DNA of 64,000 bases from Naganishia liquefaciens. Lineage: Eukaryota; Basidiomycota; Tremellomycetes; Filobasidiales; Filobasidiaceae. The stretch spans positions 248,001-312,000 of the forward strand of contig BLZA01000010.1 in the NCBI GenBank assembly GCA_013423385.1. The letters are read 5' to 3'. The notes beneath the pieces were generated by a model that saw nothing but the letters and a program-made list of their open reading frames with translations, did no database searches and was not told the DNA's origin. This document shows, in pieces, positions 12,476 to 23,623 of this stretch (the stretch's first letter is position 1; every line of letters begins with the position of its first letter). A program made the translations under genes and the position numbers.

Positions 12476-15400
12476 TTATGGCTTGCTCTGTGATTCAGAG
12501 TCGATGTTAGCTAAAGATACCTAGAAGTGAGCTAGAGAGACGTACCAGCTGTTCTTTTCGGAAGAAGATGAAGTATCCGACAATAATGATGATTTGGCAT
12601 ACCAATGCCACCCAGAAGTCCCAATGCTGCGTAGAGCGAGCGCATCAGCGGCAAGACCAGGGCGAGCGACGCGCAACTTACAGCCAGAGGGTTCATTGAG
12701 CCATCTCCTCCCGCGATATCCCAAAGGGCTGCGTCGGGGAAGACACCAGCGGGGCCGTTCTGAAGAGGTATAATGTCAGTATATTTCGAGGCAAGCTTTC
12801 GCCGCAGATACTTACTCTATTCGGCGCCGTGGCCCTCGCAATGATGACGACAACTGAACCAAGCATTTGTGCAATAGCCAGTGTGGCGCACACATGCAAT
12901 CGCGACAGCGTCTGGAGCAGAATCATACCCCTGTATCCAAGAAAGGTGTTAGTGATGACACCAAAATACAAATGAGCATTCGGAACGTACAATCCAACAC
13001 CTTGGATTGCGTCGAGGACACCTAACCAGAGCCAGAGACATGTACCCCTGAATTGAAGAAGATGAGCGAATGCTCAGCTGAGACAAGCTTCTGGCTTACA
13101 GGTACGGCCCGGCAACACCTCCCCAGGGGATGTACAAAGCGACTCCTGATACACCCCAGAGCATTTGACACCAACGAGGGCAACCCAAACCGACAGCAAA
13201 GATCGGCATCAACCAGGAATGAGTCTTGGAGAATTCTGCAGGTTGATAGGTAAGGTCAGCTACAATCGGCAGATCAAACGCATATGAAGACGTACTGATC
13301 AAGGTACCCATCATCAAGATCCAAAGACCGATGAAGAAGATTATGATCAAGACTACAATAGCCCACTTTGGAATGTATTGATTGTTCCACAGATAGCTCC
13401 AGTTTCGACCGCTGACAAACCAATGTCAATTCTCCTTAATCGAGAACAATCACGAACAACTTACTAAGGACCGCTAAGCCAGTACTATTTCCATTGACGG
13501 TCTGTCAGTTTTACGCTGTAATGCACCACAAGATTCACTTACGTCACGCAGAATTTCGGCTACCATAAACCAGATAACCAATTTCCTTCTGAACAATGTT
13601 TTGAAGAAGTTGGGCACATAGGGAGGAACCTGCAGCAAGCTGAGTCAGGTCACTCTGCAATAGATGTGTTCCTTACCACTCACCTGACGGTAGTACTCGG
13701 GTAATCCGAAGAACATGAGGTAGGAGAAGACAATCGACATGACAGACAAGGGCCAGACCGCGTAGATAATGTAAACCGGTGTGATGTACGTTTTCGGATC
13801 TCGTCCAGCCATGGTTGAACCCCAGTACCACAAGGCCGATACTGAAGAGGGAACGATGAGCAAAGGCTTCAGACGCAGAAGCGAGGACACGAGAACATAC
13901 CCCAGACTTGTTGTAATCCCTGTACGATACAAGCTCGGAGGACCCAGACTTCAGTTGCTGCGCCTGCTTCTTCACCAAAGTTGCAACCGAAGAACAAGAA
14001 TCCCGCAGCAGATGCCACGGCGTAGACTATCAAATGCGGATCAGCAAAAGTATAGCCGTTAATATTTCCATGACTTACACCACGTTGCGATTGAGGTGAT
14101 GATCTTCTGAGGCGGGGTGAACGGTCCATGCAGCGAGGGCAAACCGATGAGGAAGAAGGCAATGGCGAACCTGGATGAAAAGCGTCAGTCTCCGGATTCG
14201 TCTGGCTTTCCTGGAAACTCACATAATCCAAGGCAAAGCCAAAACATATACCGATGGCCGCATACGGAACAGGATATACCACGCGAGCGATGCAACAAAG
14301 AAGATGGCTCCGATGATGTACAGGTCGGTGTTCGTTTGGGAGTTGTTTCCGGTTAGCAAGGTCAGTTGGAAAGATGTCTAGATCCACGACAGGTTAGCAA
14401 GGCATCAGAAGGTGCGGCTATCTGGAAACTTACAGCAGAAAGAAGCTGTCCGATAGACATAATGATTGTGTACAATGGCCAGCCGCCGATGCTTCTGTTC
14501 ATGAAAATCTGCATGCGGGTCATTGGCACTTCCGGAGCATGCTGCTCGTGGTTTTCATAAGACTCCGGGTAGTGGTGAGGAGGAGAATCATGTCCACCCA
14601 TCGAGTAGGGAGCTGCATGCTTAGAGATTAGGCAAAGATTGCAACAGAGCCAAGTGAGACTTACACTCGGGGCGGTATCCATCCATCACGCTAGGCGCGC
14701 GAGACTGAACAAATGAGTCTCGAGAAGACTTGACACTGGCCATTGACGACATTTTGCTCTTCTTGACGTCATCGAAGAAAGCCTTTTCGCTCTTGACGAG
14801 GTACTTTTCGATACACAGATCGCCCTTGGAATTGTCAGACGACAGGTTTTGTAGTTTCTGCACGAACGATTGCGCAACTTCGCCATCAGAATCGGTAAAG
14901 TCCACAATGGCCTTGTTCAGCGGCGAGGAGCTTCCCTTTTCGTCCATGATGGAGCTGATGGAATCGAATGAAGAGTTTCGCGAATGCCCGGCATAAGGTC
15001 GAGTGGGCGAATCCATGCCGCCCATGCTGTCCATGCTCTGCCGATGCTCCAAAAACGGATCGCGAACGCCCTTAGACTGTTTGGCGATCTGGCGATTGGC
15101 CGCCGCCAAGAAGTTGTCATAAGATTGAGCGGCCTGACTGCCCCGACCCAGATGCGGCAGACTGTCTCCGATGTCCGAACTCGGTCCAGACTGGAATCTG
15201 TCCGAGTGTTCGTCTTCCTCATACGCATCTGATGAATAGCCGTCGTTCCGGTCACCTCGCAAGAAGAATTTGGAAGAGGTCATATGTTGAGCTGGATTAA
15301 CATCGGCAGATGGGCTGCGATCCTGGTCGTAATAGAGCTGAGGCACCTGAGCGCCCTGAGCAGACCGCCTGTCTGGGTCATCCGCGTAGAAAGACTCGGC

Positions 15401-18400
15401 GGAGGACCGATTAGAGATGCGTTTCGACGAATCTTCCACAGTCAGATAGTTCTGAGACTGCTGTTGCTGCTGGAACTGACCGCCGTACGCGTCCGCACCG
15501 GCTGGAACGCGGGGACTGGCAAGCGGTGACGACGGGATCATGCCGTGACGATCGTCCGCCGCGCCCAGATTGGGTGATCCTGGAGCTGACATTGTGCTGT
15601 TTCTCCAATCGCCACCGACACTGAATTCACTGGCGTTGTCGTTCATGTAGAAACCACCTGCGGGAAGCAATTCGAGATCCGCATAATAAGCATTGTCCCC
15701 TGCGATAGACCGGCTTGCTGTGATACTTCGTCGGTGGAAATCTTCGAGTCTCTGACGCCATTCGACGACAGGGAATCGCTGGACCGCAGAACGTGCTCGA
15801 AGAATGGCACGTTCCTCTTGAGTAGACTTGAGGGCCATCTTGATAGTCTTCGAGAATTGGGAGAGCATATGCTCTGTGGCGTTGGATTCAACAGGGAACC
15901 ACCAACCGGGCATGAGACCGAGACCTCCGAGACGAGATCCAACACCGAGAGCACCCTTTCTGCCGAACTCGACAGCGACAAGACCGAAAGGCTCGTCTCG
16001 CGAGGGGATCAATGCGAAGTCAGCGCCACTGAAGAGATACGGCGGCAACGCGGTGAATTCAGGTTTTGAGCAGACACGGTCCGGGTACATTTCCATCAAT
16101 CGAGCCAGCTTTTCGGCGGCGAAACGACCATAGAGATCGATCACAGGTCCAACGGCGATGAGCTGGACCTTGGGCTTCTTTTCCAGGATATTGACGAAAA
16201 CATCGGCAATCAGGTCGACACCTTTCTGCTTGGACCAACGACCGACGAAGACGAAGAGCTCCGCGTCAGCTTCTTGTCTAAGTCCGGCCCATTCCTGTGC
16301 TTGTCGTTTATCTTCCGGACGCTTGGCTTCTGCCTCCTGATCGATACCGATGTTCTTGACGGAGACGGGTTGTTCATCGAGGGCGGCGATATCTGTCGGA
16401 TCCGGGTTGGGCAGAGAGTCGATAGTCCTGAGAGTCCAGAGAGCAGGGTATCGTGCCCACGATCGTTTTCCGTACTTGTCCGATACACCGGCGACACCCA
16501 CAGATTTCTGATGGTGACTGATGTAACTGGCCGCAGCGTGCAATAAATTGAAAGTGTTACCGAACTGGACGTATTTCGTGCAGATATCCTTGGAAATATT
16601 GAATGCAGCACAGACTTCCTTCATCTCGTCCTTTGTTCGCAACGGCCAGAGTCCTTGGAATTCGGCGTTGTGAAGTGATAGACAGACAGGCATAACCTTG
16701 GGCAATAAGTAGAGCGGCGCCAGAGCTCCGTGATAGTCGTTGATATGGTAAATGTCCACGATCGGGTATCGTCGAATGGTTTCCGCGATAGCTTGGTTCC
16801 AGGTCGAGTAGAAAATAGCCGATGAAAGATCGTCCATGCGTTGAGGATATGGATCTGCCTTTGTCTGAGCCCGGAACACGGGAGAGTCCAAGATGATATA
16901 GGTGATATTGTCCAGCTGATGGGTCTCAACCTCGATCAAGTACGGCTCGCCGAAAATAGTGACCTCGATGGGTTCAGCGTATTCGCCCTGAGGATATTCG
17001 AGATCCTTGACCTTGGGGACCACCCAAAGCATATCACAATCGCTCATAGCCTTGCCCATCAGAGAGGACATGACACCGAGACCACCGATCTTGACCTTGA
17101 GCTTCCAATCCATGATCTCATATTCGAGTGTAGCGATGAGCACCTTTCGACGTTTTGTGGGATCCTCTGGCCAACCAATGATTTTGGTCGGCTTGCTTTT
17201 TCCGCCAGTCTTTTCGGAAATGGGGATGACGGCCTTCTCGTCATTGACCTCTCGCTTCTTTTTGTCGCTTCCAAGCGGGAAATAACTGGTCTCCTTAGGC
17301 TTGATACCCCACTTGTTGACCTTGATGGCATAGAAAGAGTATCGGAAAACGGCGACAGCGATCATTGCGGTGAGCGGAGGAATCACCAGAAGCAACACGA
17401 ACAGGATAACCTGGACCATGTAGTGACCTCGAGGGGTGACATCCCATGCTCCAGTGGAGTCGTCGATAGTCACCGTCCAGGACAGATGAGGCGACGGCGG
17501 GACAGAAATGTTAAGGTAATTAGGCGCCTGGGCGTTTGGCGGCAGTCGGTCGATGACACCATCTCCGTCCGTATCACCATAGAAGTAGTCGTCATAACCG
17601 TATACGTTGAGCTGAATGAAGGTGGGCCATGACGCCATCAGGGGAATCGTCCAGATACCATTGTTATTCGTAAGGTCCGCTTCGGCTCCAGAATCATAAC
17701 CCCATTCGTTGAACTTTCCTCGAGCAAGCAATTGCGGGAATTGACGCTTTTCACTGTAGTCGTGATCGCCCTGAACCACATGCGATGCCGAGCCGGTGAT
17801 CTCTGACCAATATTGAACTTCCACGTGATCGCCTTTCCAGAACTTCTTGTCGGCAACCATGGTAACCTCCGTCGTGGTCTCGTAGTCTGCCCAATCAGAC
17901 CAGTACGTTCCCCAATCGATAGTGTATCGGAACTTATCGGCGCCGGCGGCGTTGTGATTGATGTAAAGCTTGCCGTCCGACTCTGTCAACAGGCTCGTAC
18001 TATAACTGCCACCTTCCTGGTCGATCATAACGTTGTCATTACCACCCTTTCGAATGATGGTGTAGTCCACCGAATTTGTCGACATATTACCGTTCTGTGC
18101 AGTCACGCCGGAATCAACGATAAACTCGTATATACCGTCTGGAGCATTGTTGAGCGTGACAGAATAAGCCCAAATGGACTTGGCCGTCATCGCAAGCTCA
18201 GATTCGGGTTGATTCTGCAAAGGAGCACAGTTGGGAGTGCCAAACGATGGCTGGAGCGTGGAATTGCCGATGTTGTATTTGACTGATAAATGTGACGTGA
18301 AAGAATCACAATTGAGCTCGGTATCGTATTCGAAAGACAACGCGATCTCATTGTTACTGTCTGTTGGCATTCGATGATCGTGTCCGGGCAAGAATTTGGT

Positions 18401-20849
18401 CATTTGGGGGACAGGCTGAGCCCAACTCGCCTTGGGAACGAAAGCCTTGAACTCATACGGAGTCATTGTAATCTTGGGCAGACAGCCTCTGTAGATTGGT
18501 TGAGTGTCGTTGTAGTAGGTCTCCAGCGAATTTTCGAGGTCGACCTCTTCGTAAGGGTAGAACAAATTCTTGACCGTAGTTCCACCGATGTAAGGAGTTG
18601 AAATCCAGTTGGATCCGGTGCAATCGTACTCATAGTCAATCGTGTGATTCTCGTTAGTGTAGAGCATCCAGACGGTGTCTCCTCGGAAGCTTGTGAATTC
18701 AGTTTCATTAGATTGCGTCGAGAGAGGTCCTCGGCCGACTGTCCAGAGACCGATTTCCGTCTGAGTCTGGTTGGAACCGGGAAGCTGAATTCTATGCGTC
18801 CAATTACCCCATTGCACCAAATTGAGACCATTGAGGAGAGCAGGGTAGGTGTTTCGCAACTCGTTCATGTGCTTGATAAGACGCCTAGTCGCAGCTGTTG
18901 GGTCAAAGTGGTCCAGAGAATTCCAGTCGTCATCACAGCCCGTAACCGCCCGATCGTATGGCATATTGTAGTATTGGGTGGAACCGAGCTTGTAACAACC
19001 GTGCCTTTGCCACGCCTTGGTCGATACCATGGGCTGACGGCCGTAGAGGTAGTTGGCAGCGCCGTTGTCGAACAGGTACATTCCCTGTTCCTCTCCGTAA
19101 TAGTAGAGCGGAATACCGGGGAAAAGCAAAGTTGCAACAAAGTCCCCAAGGGCGTTCTTCATTGTGCCGTTTGTAAGAGCGGGCCATCGGAAAACATCGT
19201 GGTTGGTGGTACCGAACATGTGCCTGGGGTCGAATTTGCCCGTTTGCGAGTTGAGCATGTCGTTGTTCACAACCATCTGGTTCCAAGCGGTCACAAAATT
19301 GACATCCACATCGTAAGCGACATTGAGATTTCCGTCCATTCCCAGGAATCGCGCGAGAGATCGGTAGATCGAGTAATGGAAGGCGACACTGTCCAAAGCG
19401 GACAGGCCGTTGTCACGGATGAAATATTGGTTGTCTGCTTCAGTCAGCCGAATAGCGTCCTCGTAGGTATCGGGCAATTGACTGGGTGTTCGTCCTCGGC
19501 CGTAGTAGAGCGAACCGAACGTATCACCACCGGTGACTTCACCGGGAATGAAAAAGTTTTTCTTGCCCAACGCCGAAGCGCATTCTCTGGTCGCCTGGGA
19601 CCAGACCGCAAGCGCATCCACGGTGACCTGCGTAGCCTTGTCGATACGGATACCATCAATGTCCAAAGCCTCGATAGCCAAACAAGCGACTTTACGAAGC
19701 CGTTCATTGACATCAGTCTTCCACTCTCGAAGACGATCCTGCACCGAGGCGAATTTGGCCAATTGTCGTTGCCAGTCGGGGAAAACACCGAAAGCTTCGA
19801 TATCTCCGTACTGGTCGAAATCAGAGGCGTAGCAACCGACTTTCGGAGGCGGAAGGGTGGAACCGTCGTCCAGATAGAACGTAGGGAGAATACAGGAATC
19901 ATTGTAATCGTTATGGAACTTGAAATCCGGATACTCTGTGAAACCCCAAGGCGTGTATGTTGGCAACTTCCACACTGCCTTGTGTTCGTCCAGCTTGAAG
20001 GGCGTCGATTCATTAAGATATCTATTGATTGGCATCAGCAAGATCGCTCTCACATCGCAGAGAAAAATGACACTCACTTGTCGAAACCGATCATATCACC
20101 CATAGTGCCGACAGTGAAATCCGCGATGTAGTACATTCCCTTTGAGTGCACGGCGTCAATGAAATCTCGCCAGTCCTGCAATGTGCCGAAATGGGGATCC
20201 AAAAGAGTAAAGTCCAATGCTGAATAACCTGGAAGGAAATCACGATAAATCAAGACTTGACACATTTCCTCTTCCAATGCAGCTTACTGTCTGCCTGCCA
20301 AGGCATGTTTAACCAAGGGGTACCAGCAATGTAGATTGCTCGGACACCCATGCCATGCAAGTAATCCAGTGTTCGGTTATTCGTCAAACCCTTGATATCG
20401 CCACCGAATCGCAGTTGTGTCTCTTTCGGGTCGTGCTCGAATTTGGTCTTGAAGTAATCGTTGTTTGAGGGATCCCCGTCAAACCACTTGTCGAGAAGAA
20501 TAGTCATTGTCGGCAGATCCTGAAAGGTGGTTGGTTCAGAGGTTTCTCAGGTCAAGGCAAACCCCTCGACACTCACTCTCCAGTTGTCTGGACTAGGGTG
20601 ATAAGTGTACGATGATGCTGAACGATCGGATGAGTAGTCCATGACCTCGGTAGCGGCTGTGAGCATGAAACGTTAGTCTTTGTTGAACGGGACCGGACGC
20701 CTGTACCGACCTTGGTTTTTGTTGATGTTATAAGGGTCCATGGTTTCGTTGTAGACGTGACCGCTTGCGATCCCGGCGAGGGATAGCACGGATGCTAGCA
20801 CCGTCGTGGCACCCATGGTCAGACGCCTCATATTGCTTGATGGCGCCAT
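12476..20849 (-). CDS. AGS1: Cell-wall alpha-1,3-glucan synthase
   Basis: Ags1 makes cell-wall alpha-1,3-glucan at the plasma membrane. The start at 20849 opens a signal peptide (MAPSSNMRRLTMGATTVLA). First exons are 20849-20711, 20656-20577, 20519-20288, 20228-20078 and a 5,357-nt exon 20021-14665; a series of short exons follows from 14612 to about 12476. The extracellular GH13 amylase-like domain keeps its catalytic blocks: DIDGIRIDKATQ, FFIPGEVTGGDTFG and TTNHDVFRW. A single membrane segment (VILFVLLLVIPPLTAMIAV) leads to the cytosolic GT5 synthase domain, which starts KVLIATLEYEIMDW and has KIGGLGV for the nucleotide sugar and SRDEPFGLVAVEFG. A Ser-rich linker precedes a multi-pass membrane domain (GWPLYTIIMSIGQLLSA and more), thought to export the glucan. 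Estimated size is about 2,400 residues, normal for the family. The last two exons (end at 12476) are the least certain part. Confidence 0.96.
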
Positions 20850-22527
20850 CTTGATCCGTCGTGGACTTGAGTCTTCCTCTCGCGCGAGAGAGATATCAAG
20901 CGCAGTGATATCGCAGCCCTGGTCCTTTCGGTTGCCGAATGCGATGTCGCGCGGTGCTATGACAAAGGAGCAGAGGACGTCATTAGTCCAGAGCGGGACC
21001 CATCGCGAGCGTCGAGCCTACCTGTTTTGGAATGAACGAAGGTGTATATGCTGCGCTCGGGAGGATCAGACGTGAGCGACAAAACAAGATCGTGAGGAAT
21101 TGTCGCGTACTGTGTTCCGTAGACTGAACTTGTCTTCTGCTGACTCGTCAATCCGTGCCGATCTCTGTGCTGATCCACGGATATGTGAGGCGATACAGAC
21201 GCGAGCCCGACGAATGAACCTCGGATTCGGCAGGAGAAGCGAAAGCGAAGGCGATCCTCTTGTCTTGCAAACCGGTACAAGATGGAAAGACGGCTGTCGT
21301 CGCGGAGTGGAGATGGTCCTTGTAATGCTACCTGCCGATGCCTGCTTGAAGAGGCGGCAATGCACGTCGATCGAGTGTCGTATGAAGCAGTGGACGACGT
21401 CGAGGGCTGAGAATAAAAACGCCCACCCAACTCAGCGTCTCAGCAACGCGGCACCGTTCCCCCGGGGCATCCCTCGAGCTCCCCGACGCGCTTTCCTCGC
21501 TCGCCTGAATCAAAAATTCACGCCAGGAAAAGCAATCGACCTTTTTCGCTGCAGCTCGTCCGCCTTGGGGTGATCCCGCGAGCTTATAGCCGGGCGTGCC
21601 ACTTTGAGCTTAAGGGGTTCGGTGCGCGACGCGAGGCGGAGGATTACCCTCATTCTGCGCCTTGAGTCGCATCAATTCAGGGGTCGAAGGCTTGATTCGG
21701 ATCCCCCCCCCCAGATTCATGCACAGCTTCGAGGATTGCTTCGCGATTGCTTCGCCACCTCCTCGTTATAGATCTGCGACTGACGAACGCATCGTTCGTT
21801 ACGGCTGCCTCAGTCATGGTCCGAGAGCTTCCAGATTAGACGAAAGCACCATGACTGCACATGGGAGGCATTCAGTTAGGAGAAGTTATTGTGGAGTGCA
21901 AATGACTTTCTGCCCACCGCCAGCCTCCATACGCTTCAGCATAGCATTTCAGGCAGACACAAGAATCCTAAGAAGTGTAGGGTAGCCCAGGCGACTAGTA
22001 TCAAGCTTCGATGCTATTTGGCCGCTGCCTTTCCCCTACAAATGCAACAGCTGGTGCGATTCCTCTCCATGCTTCTGCCTCTGCCTACAGGTAACGAGGT
22101 CCTACGCCGATAATCCTCAGAGTAAGGTTTCGCTTGCCTCGCGGCGCCATATCTCAGAACGAACAGAGATGCTACATCGTGTGGTCTATCTTAGCATCAG
22201 CGCCGCAAGTTATCCAAGGCGATGTAAAGAATTCGAGATGCCCCTCATACGTAATCATTCTTTCCTGTGGAGTTGGCTCAACATTTGACCTGTTCTTTTC
22301 ACAACAAAATACCACTAATCAAACTGCCGAAGCACAGCTCTATACCCAAATCGGCACTCGTTGAATTGACTGCGGCTGCGGGAGCACCCTACAAGAGCGA
22401 TCGACCGTAGTCCGCCATGTCGTTGACTTTGTTCTTGTGTCATCAGCGGGCTCCCCATACATTCATCATCGCCGATTCCCTCAAACTCCCGAAATAGTGC
22501 CATAGTCGACAGACCGTCGAATACGAC
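20850..22527. promoter_or_regulatory. Long divergent intergenic region, AGS1 / small membrane protein
   Basis: This 1.68 kb region lies between two divergently read genes and is one of the longest gene-free stretches here. A long promoter and leader for AGS1 would suit a heavily regulated wall gene, but that is inference. On the minus strand, a GTAGGC donor near 21022 and TCATAG near 20957 could mark a 5' leader intron of AGS1; this is weak. A run of eleven C lies near 21702-21712. Open frames here (such as 20957-21430, minus) have no family signal. Confidence 0.4.
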
Positions 22528-23211
22528 ATGTACATCCACGTCTCAGCGTTTGGTATTTTTTGTGCCGTGGTTGCAGGTAAGCCTTTGTAGCACTCTGATC
22601 CCAGACAACGCCGTTCCCGGACCACTGATGCCATCCCTCTCTCTCTCTCTCTAGCCGCTATCTACTACAGGAAACGTTGGCTCCCACTGGTAGCGCCCTA
22701 TATGCCCACGCAATTAAGCGCACGTATAGCCAACTATCGGCCGCTGGTCGACCAGACGTTTGCGCATCAAGTATCTGCGGGCCTCACCAGCAGTTCCTTT
22801 GATGTTGAAGGTCAAAACCTCGCTTCCGGGTCGGGAGAGAGTAGGCTTGGATTGGATGCAGCTGGAGTGGAGGAAGTGAGGAGGATCATGTGAGTCGCCC
22901 CGTGAAACGGAATTCTGTGAACATCAAGCATGGAAGACTGATACATTTTCCGCGTCTGCGATCAGGGCGATCGAACGGTGCAACTTTGATCAGGCAAGGC
23001 TCATTAGACACAATAGAATTCTGGCAGCCAATGGTATCGCACCTGATGGTATGTTTGCGTCTCACTGGGGGCTATGAATGGACAACCGTATCTCACCTAT
23101 CTCGGTCTTTTGCATTCTAGGCACTCCCTTGGTAAATACTCCCCTTGGAGGACTTTCGACAATGATGCTGATTCGTCTGTCCAGGACTCAAAAGCCGTCA
23201 CCAGGCTCTAG
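22528..23211 (+). CDS. Small membrane-anchored protein with conserved C-terminal motif, function unknown
   Basis: Five exons (22528-22576, 22655-22889, 22966-23048, 23121-23131, 23185-23211) give 134 residues. The amino end, MYIHVSAFGIFCAVVAA followed by AIYYRKRWLPLV, is a signal anchor with positive charges after it. The middle is polar. The C-terminal part (EEVRRIMAIERCNFDQARLI, then NRILAANGIAPDGTPL and DSKAVTRL) looks like the end of small conserved fungal proteins that finish in a PDG-P-D-KAVT pattern; I recall the pattern but no function. The fourth exon is only 11 nt and encodes most of GTPL; it is included because it restores the pattern, whereas reading through gives an unrelated tail. 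A CT-rich tract of about 20 bases precedes the exon 2 acceptor. Topology suggests an ER or other endomembrane anchor facing the cytosol. Confidence 0.68.
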
Positions 23212-23623
23212 GTATACTAGTCGAATCTTGACACTCCCCATTCTTGTAGCATCGTCCCCTCGTTGTAGATTCCTTGGCCCCACAGAAATCCGTTGACGCA
23301 TAAATATAATAGAGCAAGTCGCGTTCGTAATACAATGCTGAATGGCGCAGTCCAGGCAGGCTGGAAGGCAAGGCTTCTCAAAGGCAGACCGTGAGCCTGC
23401 AAAGTTTGCGGCTCTCCGTCATCTATATGTCTTCATAGAGGATCAGCATTTCGCTTTGCTAGTGTTTTGGATCGCAAGGTTGCCAACTATTGTCGAGCCG
23501 GATTCGATGCCTAGCATTGGCGGGAAGGTACATGATCGCCTTCATAGGAAACCTTATTCGCTCGGTTACGGCCATATATGGTCTGATGCGCTCTCAAAAA
23601 GTCAGTCCCTTCTTGATTTGACG
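23212..23623. other. Convergent 3' region
   Basis: This 412-base stretch lies between the stop of the small membrane protein gene and the predicted stop of the MEI2-like gene, which converge. It should hold both 3' untranslated regions. The minus-strand end of the MEI2-like gene is not fixed exactly, so its last exon could extend some way into this stretch. Nothing else was recognised. Confidence 0.35.

Noticed and set aside
18644-20131. 495-residue open frame on the plus strand
   Set aside because: It lies antisense inside the AGS1 catalytic exon and has no domain signal; codon bias of AGS1 keeps the opposite strand open.
20957-21430. 157-residue minus-strand frame upstream of AGS1
   Set aside because: No family resemblance; more likely leader or promoter sequence.
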